From: Tetracentron sinense
Taxonomy: Eukaryota; Streptophyta; Magnoliopsida; Trochodendrales; Trochodendraceae
Length of the DNA: 64,000 nucleotides
Assembly: GCA_015143295.1 (NCBI GenBank)
Contig: CM026563.1
Coordinates: forward strand, 7,178,531 to 7,242,530
Direction: 5' to 3'
The notes beneath the pieces are model-generated. The model did no database searches and had not been told where the DNA came from. It saw only the letters and a list, made by a program, of their open reading frames with translations. Positions 58,549 through 64,000 of the stretch are shown one piece after another. Position 1 is the stretch's first letter. Each line of letters begins with the position of its first letter. A program made the translations under genes and the position numbers.

Positions 58549-59985
58549 ATGCATGTAACATGCGTGTATATCTGTTCTGTGTAAGGTATGCCTGTATAAT
58601 GAGATATATCTTCTCAGCCATTGTATATTATTTTCTAATGGGGTTCGGTTGTAGCTCAGAGGGTATGCATGTATAGAGAGTTAGGGTTGTTCCTCAATCT
58701 GACTCTCCTTGTTCGCCTAGTTCCCCTATTGTAATGATCCTATTCTTGTACTTCCGGTAATGGCAGCTTTGTTTGCACAGGGAGGAATACCACTTATATT
58801 ATATTAGGAGATTGATACGTACCAAAATATAGTTACATGGTGGGTGGGTAATTGTTGAGAGATAGGAGTAGTGGGTGGTTTGTAACTGATTATTATCTTT
58901 ATAAAAGGCCTGTGATAGTTTCTTTTTAGATATGAATGAAAAAAAATATTTGATTCATTCTTAAGAGAGAATTACGAGGTGTTGAGGTATAGATATCTCC
59001 TTGATGTGATCGACTTTTCTTCTCATTTTATTTAATTTTCCATTTTTATTTGGGAAAGAAAAAGGTATTTAACAAACTCTCCTAATCACAAGAATGGCAT
59101 TGATAGGATAGAACGTCGCTCTCTGCCCCCAAAACACACCATTAACCAGATGGTTAGGATCATTTGTTTGTTGCAAATTTCTGACTACGCTACGACTTAA
59201 AGTGGCTAATCTCTGAAAATTCAAGTAATACTGCGAAAGAAGAAACTATCTTGTTGTGTTCCAGAACAAGCGGTTCCGCTTCGGGTGAATCAGTTTGGCT
59301 CAGGCCATTCTGGATTTTAAAGCACTGATAGGAATGCACACGGACAAGTTGTTTTTATCAAAATTTAGAGGTTATCTATTTTGGAAAGTACACTGTAGGT
59401 ATCACCATGAGATGCACAATGTGATGGGCCATGGTGGTTACAAGTTACAACGACCTAACTTGAGCCAAAACGCTATTTTGGGACCCTGTTCACTGCAACT
59501 TATAATTATTCATTTGGAAGGTGATTTTCCACCATTGACTAGCCTTTTGGATTGAGGGCCACTGTCATCGGTTAAGGACTATGGACTTGCTTCCATGTTC
59601 TCCCCGCGTTTGGCGCGCAAGAAACATATTTCCTATTTCCTCCCGGATTTATTTTGTTACATGTCGCACCGTTGCAATTATGGTTAGGCTTCTCAACAGC
59701 CACATTCATTTCAAGGACTCGATCCTTGGTCTCAGAGTTACAACTCATTTTTGGGTATCGCAACCAATTAGCTGGTTTTGGGTGTCTCAAACCCTTCAAG
59801 GCAAGGACTAATCCCTTCGGTGTCCACACCGACCCACTCAAAATTTTCCCTACGAACACCCGAGTAAGTCAAGGAGTGAGAGTTGGAACACACAACCACA
59901 TTAAGCAAACTCGGGATGCTAGCCAACTACAACTACACTAGTGTAGGTTCAGAGGTTAGTGGATTAGAGAGTCTGGCATTAGAAA
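58549..59985. other. Downstream region of the U-box kinase gene
   Basis: No gene is seen. The first few hundred bases are probably the kinase 3' untranslated region. No polyadenylation site was placed. Confidence 0.5.
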
Positions 59986-60409
59986 TAGGGGTGTATTCGA
60001 GCTAGGTTGAGCCGGGATTGACCCTGTTAGGCTCGGTTTGAAATTTTCTCATCTACACTCGAGCTCGACTTGACTTGATATGTAGTTCAAAAAACTCGGT
60101 TCGAATCTGCTCGGCTAAGCTCGAGCTCGATTTAGCTTGAGCTCAAATTCAATCATTAAAAAGTATTTTTAAATAAAGATAATATAAAAAATTTATTATA
60201 TATATTAAAAATATATATATTATTTATATATAATAATGATATATATAATATTATTTTTTATATAATATTCAAGCCGAATCGAGCCTCACTCGGGTCGAGC
60301 TCGGTTTGAATACATTTTCAAACTCAAAAAATAGCTAAGCCCATTTCTCAAGCTCAAGCCCGGTTTAGCCGAGCCAAATTTGAGCTAGCCTGGCTTGAGT
60401 ACACCCCTA
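59986..60409. mobile_element. 424-bp hAT-like element rich in GAGCTCG
   Basis: The ends TAGGGGTGTATTCGAGC and, read inward, TAGGGGTGTACTCAAGCC have flanks ATTAGAAA and TTTAGAAA (7 of 8). GAGCTCGA/GAGCC motifs crowd both sides of an AT-only centre (about 60160-60265). Confidence 0.8.
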
Positions 60410-60630
60410 TTTAGAAATAGGCCGAACGTGGATATATCACTGGTAACTCATGAAATTGATGCCAGGCTGCTCATATAGGGGATAGGCTGGTGTCAACTCT
60501 TCCAAAGGACTCGATCTCTGGTCTCCCGAGACAAATACAAACTTTGGACTCTCCGGTCAGACCACAACACATATGTAAATGAAATCTCGAGTTCAATTGC
60601 AATTTGCTTTGATATGATCTTTGTTTTAAG

Positions 60631-60922
60631 CACTGTTATCAAAAGCGGACCGGCTGGTCGAATTAGAAAAATAGGGAACCAGTCCTCCTCTTGCCAATTT
60701 CTAAAACCCTCAAAATCGGATTTCTTTAAAAACCGGTCTGAACCAGTCAAAACCGGCCAGAATCAGTAGAACTGGTAGAGAATCGGCCAAAATTGGTCAA
60801 AACGGGGAAAATAAAAAAAAAAAGTTTTTTTTTTCAAAAAGTACAGGTCAAACCGGACCAGTTGAACCTGTCGAACCGGCCACTACCAGTTTCCCTGTCC
60901 GGTCCAGGTTATGAAAATAGTG
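60631..60922. mobile_element. 292-bp hAT-like MITE with ACCGG repeats
   Basis: The ends CACTGTTATCAAAAGCGGAC and, read inward, CACTATTTTCATAACCTGGA, then CCGG, are flanked by GTTTTAAG (60623-60630) and GTTTTAAC (60923-60930). The interior carries many copies of ACCGG/CCGGT and GGTCAAAAC. Confidence 0.85.
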
Positions 60923-61734
60923 GTTTTAACTTTTAAGTTTATTTTCCTCCTTCCAAAAAAGAAAAAAATTATTATTCATTACATTAGTAGAAAATTTTCT
61001 CTTAAAAATTAGGAGATTTCCATCGAGGAAGGGACCGAAGGGTTTAACTTAACTCCGACTGCCATCACGACGGGTTCGAGCGCTGAAACAAAGTTTCAGG
61101 TACCAATCTCTTTGAATATTTCTTAATTACAGCTATGTTTACCTCGAAGAAACTAGAAATCACGTAACAATTACTCTCAATCTTTCTCACCAAATAATAT
61201 CTTTGAATCTCTTAATATCTGAAATTTAGTTTTTTAATTTCTCTTGATATAGGGTTTTGGTTTCTCAATGTCTTATTCTCTCTCGTAGTCTCTCAATTTC
61301 TTGACTGATATGAATGATAACATAGTATAGATTTAGATTCGACGAATTTACGGCTGTAATTTTAGTTCTGTTATTGCTACTTTGTTTTTCTTTTGGGGAT
61401 TTGAGAACTTTGGGTTTATGAATTATATTGAATTCTTGAATTTAGGTTTATAGGGATATAATTTTTAATGGGTCCTCTGTATAGGTTGTGTGGCATCTAA
61501 AATGTGGTTGCCGAATCTTGGTTGGAGCAAGAGAGTTTCATAGCTTATTTGATGAGTCTAGGTTCAGTGGGCCTTACTTTACATTACTAAAACTAGATGT
61601 ATTAGTCATGACTACTATTATTACCAAGCTGAATTGCCGTTTTTGGAATGAGTCCTTCAACATTTGGGATTTGGAAAGGCATCTCATTGAATGAATGATT
61701 TGTAGCTGACTCTCAAAAGCACTCAACTCATAAT

Positions 61735-61925
61735 CCATTGAGTCGATTACCAGAGTGGTTATTGATGCGTAAGTTGGAAGGGAGTTCGAATCCCTTCCCT
61801 TTGTTGGCCACCCTCAAGGATTTATCCCGTCTTTCCTGGTGCCTGTGGCTTCGGGGGTGTTGCATGTGCCTGGGGGACTGGTCGGATGCTCTAATAGGCC
61901 CAGACGCCCTCGTTACTAAAACATA
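61735..61925 (+). mobile_element. SINE family B
   Basis: The A-box-like TACCAGAGTGGTTA and the B box GAGTTCGAATCCC are spaced about 40 bases apart, as in tRNA-derived SINEs. The body CCTTTGTTGGCCACCCTCAA is shared with 11340-11600. It ends near TTACTAAAACA. Confidence 0.65.
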
Positions 61926-62639
61926 GAGTTGATTTTGATAGTAATATCAACTTTGACAACGAAAACCAAGACAAGTAAAGTCCAACAAGAAAATCAGACT
62001 GTCTATCCTTACGCATATCATCCTTCTTTGATGCTTAGGGATAATAGTTGGATACCCAGACCTTGAAACTTGATTGGCACATGAAGTAACTGGTGTTTTC
62101 TAGGATGGCCCTCCCTAGGCAGTTTGTAATGATGAATTACATGGCTTTAGGTACAAGGCACAAAATAGAAGACCAGACTTCTTAGCAATCTGGTGCACTC
62201 TTTTAGCAAAGAGAAAAGCACCGATTCCAACCTCACGGCTCAAGATACCAGAGATGACAAGTGCGGCCTTTAACAGCCAACCCTTAATCATTTGAGGACA
62301 TTCAAAAGTCCTCCGCCATGCTGACACAGCTGATCGCTCCATAAATGATCACATCTGTGTTATAAAATCATGGTTAAGATTAGCAACGATTTAATCTTCA
62401 GCCACGTGCAAACACCACCTTGTAGTGTGGTGTTCACTCTAACTGATTTCCAACCATCAAATGCTCTACTTGTCAATCATATATAAAGACTGTTTCATAC
62501 GAAAACCACTGTAATTGCCATGGGAAGTAAGGCCTCTATATATATATATAATTTTTTTTTTTGGTGTTTCATTATTATTTTTGATTGGTAATCAAGCAAT
62601 AATACAAAAGGGGGATCAAAGTGATCAAGAACATGAGGG

Positions 62640-63360
62640 AAAAAGAAGAAGAAAGAGTTTACAAGCACATAAACTCAATCGCATTGGGAGCACAAAGGTC
62701 AATATAGCACTGCCCTGATCTCCTCCCCTGCATTGCGGAGCCCTGCCCATTCGAATACAACCGATCAGGTCCGCTCACAAATGCGAGAGGAGATCGATGA
62801 AGTGTTCTCAAAGATTGAGGTTTCTCTCTTTCCATATCATCCATGATATGACTCTAGGGAGAATCGCCCATAGGGCCTCGCGAGCCCCAACCACACTGAC
62901 CAAGAGACCAACTAGATAAGAAGTTGTGAAAGGAAGAAGGAAAGACCCAGTCCACCCCCATGCGGGAGAGCAAAATAACCCCATTAACCAAATACAATAG
63001 GACAGTGAAAAAACAAATAATCCACAAACTCTTCCGCTTGGAAGCACAAATAACATCGGTTAGTCAACCACCACCCTCTATGTTGTTGGTGATCATACGT
63101 GAGAATCTTATTCAATGATGCATTCCAGAGGAAGAAAGAGACCTTAGAAGGAATCTCTGGATTCCACACAATCTAATGAAGAATCGGACCTGAGGGAACT
63201 GGACCAAGAGACTGTAAAAGTGATCTTACTGAGAATAGACCATGGTTGCTTCCAGACCAAACCCGGCTATCCCTAGCTTCAGGACACGGCAAAAAGTAGT
63301 TGAGATGAGCCAAAAGATGCAACACTTCATCAATTTTCCAATCATTTTTTCGTTTCCAGA
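62640..63360 (-). mobile_element. LINE relic with RT zinc-binding (zf-RVT) domain
   Basis: On the minus strand: WNPEIPSKVSFFLWNASLNK, RGWWLTNRCYLCFQAEEFVD and YLFFHCPIVFG carry the zf-RVT pattern (C-x2-C ... H-x3-C type). After frame breaks come the C-terminal fragments ARE-LWAILPRVISWMIWKERN and a short tail. This is the C-terminal part of a plant LINE ORF2. Confidence 0.8.
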
Positions 63361-63644
63361 GATTTGAAAGGAATTCAAGGGTTTTCGGTTTTGGTGGTTA
63401 GAATTTTTCTCTTCAAAGTTTATTTCTCTGTTATAGTATTTTCTGTTTGCTTTTGGGTGCTTTCTTTTTCTTTTTTCCTATTAAATTCATATAATACTAT
63501 CTTTTGAAAAACCCCAATAGTTTTTGAATTCTTGAAAGGCCTCTGCAAAAGCCCTAATTACACTTTGCTTTGAGGAGCTAACGCATCTCTTTTATAAGGT
63601 AAGACTTTGGTAAAGACTGGGAAAGAAAGAAGGAGGGAGACAGG

Positions 63645-63922
63645 ATGGGTAGAATAGCCATTGCAGTGACTGTGAGCTTGTGGGTTATTCCCATCTCGAT
63701 AATGGTGGATCTTATTGTTCCGGAGCCCTACATGGTAACCCTTTTGTGTATTTTTTAATTGATTTCTCTTCATCCGTTGCACTAATATATTTTTTGCTTC
63801 CTATATGCTAACACACGTACCCATGATGCGCAGGATGAGATATTCCACGTCCCTCAGGCTCAACAGTATTGCAGGGGCAATTTCGGGAGTTGGGATCCCA
63901 TGATCACCACCCCCCCTGGCTT
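63645..63922 (+). CDS. ALG10: ALG10 alpha-1,2-glucosyltransferase, first two exons (partial)
   Basis: ALG10 adds the third and last glucose, from dolichyl-phosphate-glucose, to the lipid-linked N-glycan precursor in the ER lumen. This is needed for efficient protein N-glycosylation. Exon 1 (63645-63734) encodes [20 protein letters not shown] and a first membrane segment, ending in EPYM. Exon 2 (63834-63922) continues [20 protein letters not shown] and [10 protein letters not shown], the highly conserved luminal loop with the acidic DE pair of this GT59 family. The donor after exon 2 is TT|GTTAGT. The remaining roughly 400 residues lie beyond the window. The start is the first ATG after the leader and matches the family N-terminus. 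Confidence 0.93.
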
Positions 63923-64000
63923 GTTAGTTCTCTAACACTCTTTACATCTTTTGTTTCAAAATGTAAAAAGAAAAGAAAGAAAAAAATGTTGCTCCAACCA

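Larger units (their letters stand above)
60931..63644. other. Intergenic DNA before ALG10
   Basis: 61020-61100 looks like a spliced leader exon (ends AAGTTTCAG|GTACCAAT) with AT-rich intron-like DNA after it, but no coding exon could be joined. The rest contains a SINE and a LINE relic. About 63540-63644 is the likely ALG10 leader. Confidence 0.4.

Noticed and set aside
58640-58700. tRNA-like GGTTGTAGCTCAGAGGGT downstream of the kinase gene
   Set aside because: The A-box resemblance is not followed by an anticodon arm, a B box or a cloverleaf.
59572-59941. Overlapping open frames on both strands near 59.6-59.9 kb
   Set aside because: No conserved motif or initiation context; the frames mirror each other on opposite strands.
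1-64000. Biosynthetic gene cluster, CRISPR array or bacterial-type operon
   Set aside because: All genes have plant introns and unrelated functions; no direct-repeat/spacer arrays or co-directional enzyme clusters are present.

Overview
This window looks like nuclear DNA from a flowering plant, probably a dicot. The protein genes are plant-type: very-long-chain enoyl-CoA reductase, a SIAMESE-like CDK inhibitor pair, a USP/kinase/U-box protein and ALG10. They have GT-AG introns that reach 7.6 kb, the intergenic DNA is AT-rich, and transposons are dense. The species cannot be named from the sequence alone.

Layout. 1-2.6 kb holds retroelement-like, mostly unassigned DNA. 2.6-3.1 kb holds a weakly supported three-exon gene for a 92-residue protein on the minus strand. 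3.56-8.60 kb is a complete 5,035-bp hAT transposon with an exact 8-bp target duplication, a broken intron-rich transposase gene and a nested Tourist-like MITE. 12.1-17.4 kb is the complete 4-exon ECR/CER10 gene (310 aa), followed by a 284-bp tandem duplication. 19.3-25.1 kb, minus strand, is a complete 7-exon WD40 gene (899 aa). 25.3-28.9 kb is repeat-rich. 28.9-37.9 kb holds a large inverted duplication whose two arms each carry an intact single-exon SIAMESE-RELATED-like gene, head to head, about 5.5 kb apart. 37.9-43.1 kb is full of MITEs, SINEs and a 203-bp tandem duplication. 43.1-58.5 kb is a complete 7-exon U-box receptor-like kinase gene (843 aa), whose introns 2, 3 and 5 have taken in LINE relics and hAT elements. 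58.6-63.6 kb has more hAT-type elements, a SINE and a LINE relic. 63.6 kb to the end carries the first two exons of ALG10.

All coding exon joins given for ECR, the WD40 gene, the U-box kinase and ALG10 were checked by hand for splice sites and reading phase. ECR acts in fatty-acid elongation and ALG10 in N-glycan precursor assembly, both in the ER. The SMR genes restrain cyclin-dependent kinases. I see no shared pathway or cluster logic among neighbours.

The most distinctive feature is a set of at least ten transposon insertions whose ends can be placed to the base by 8-bp target duplications (hAT type). They run from 113 bp to 5 kb. Three share the terminus CA(A/T)xGTTxxxAA yet carry quite different repeated motifs just inside it. 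The other notable feature is the duplicated CDK-inhibitor gene, which has lost its original start codon and upstream region but kept an intact frame through a new in-frame Met.
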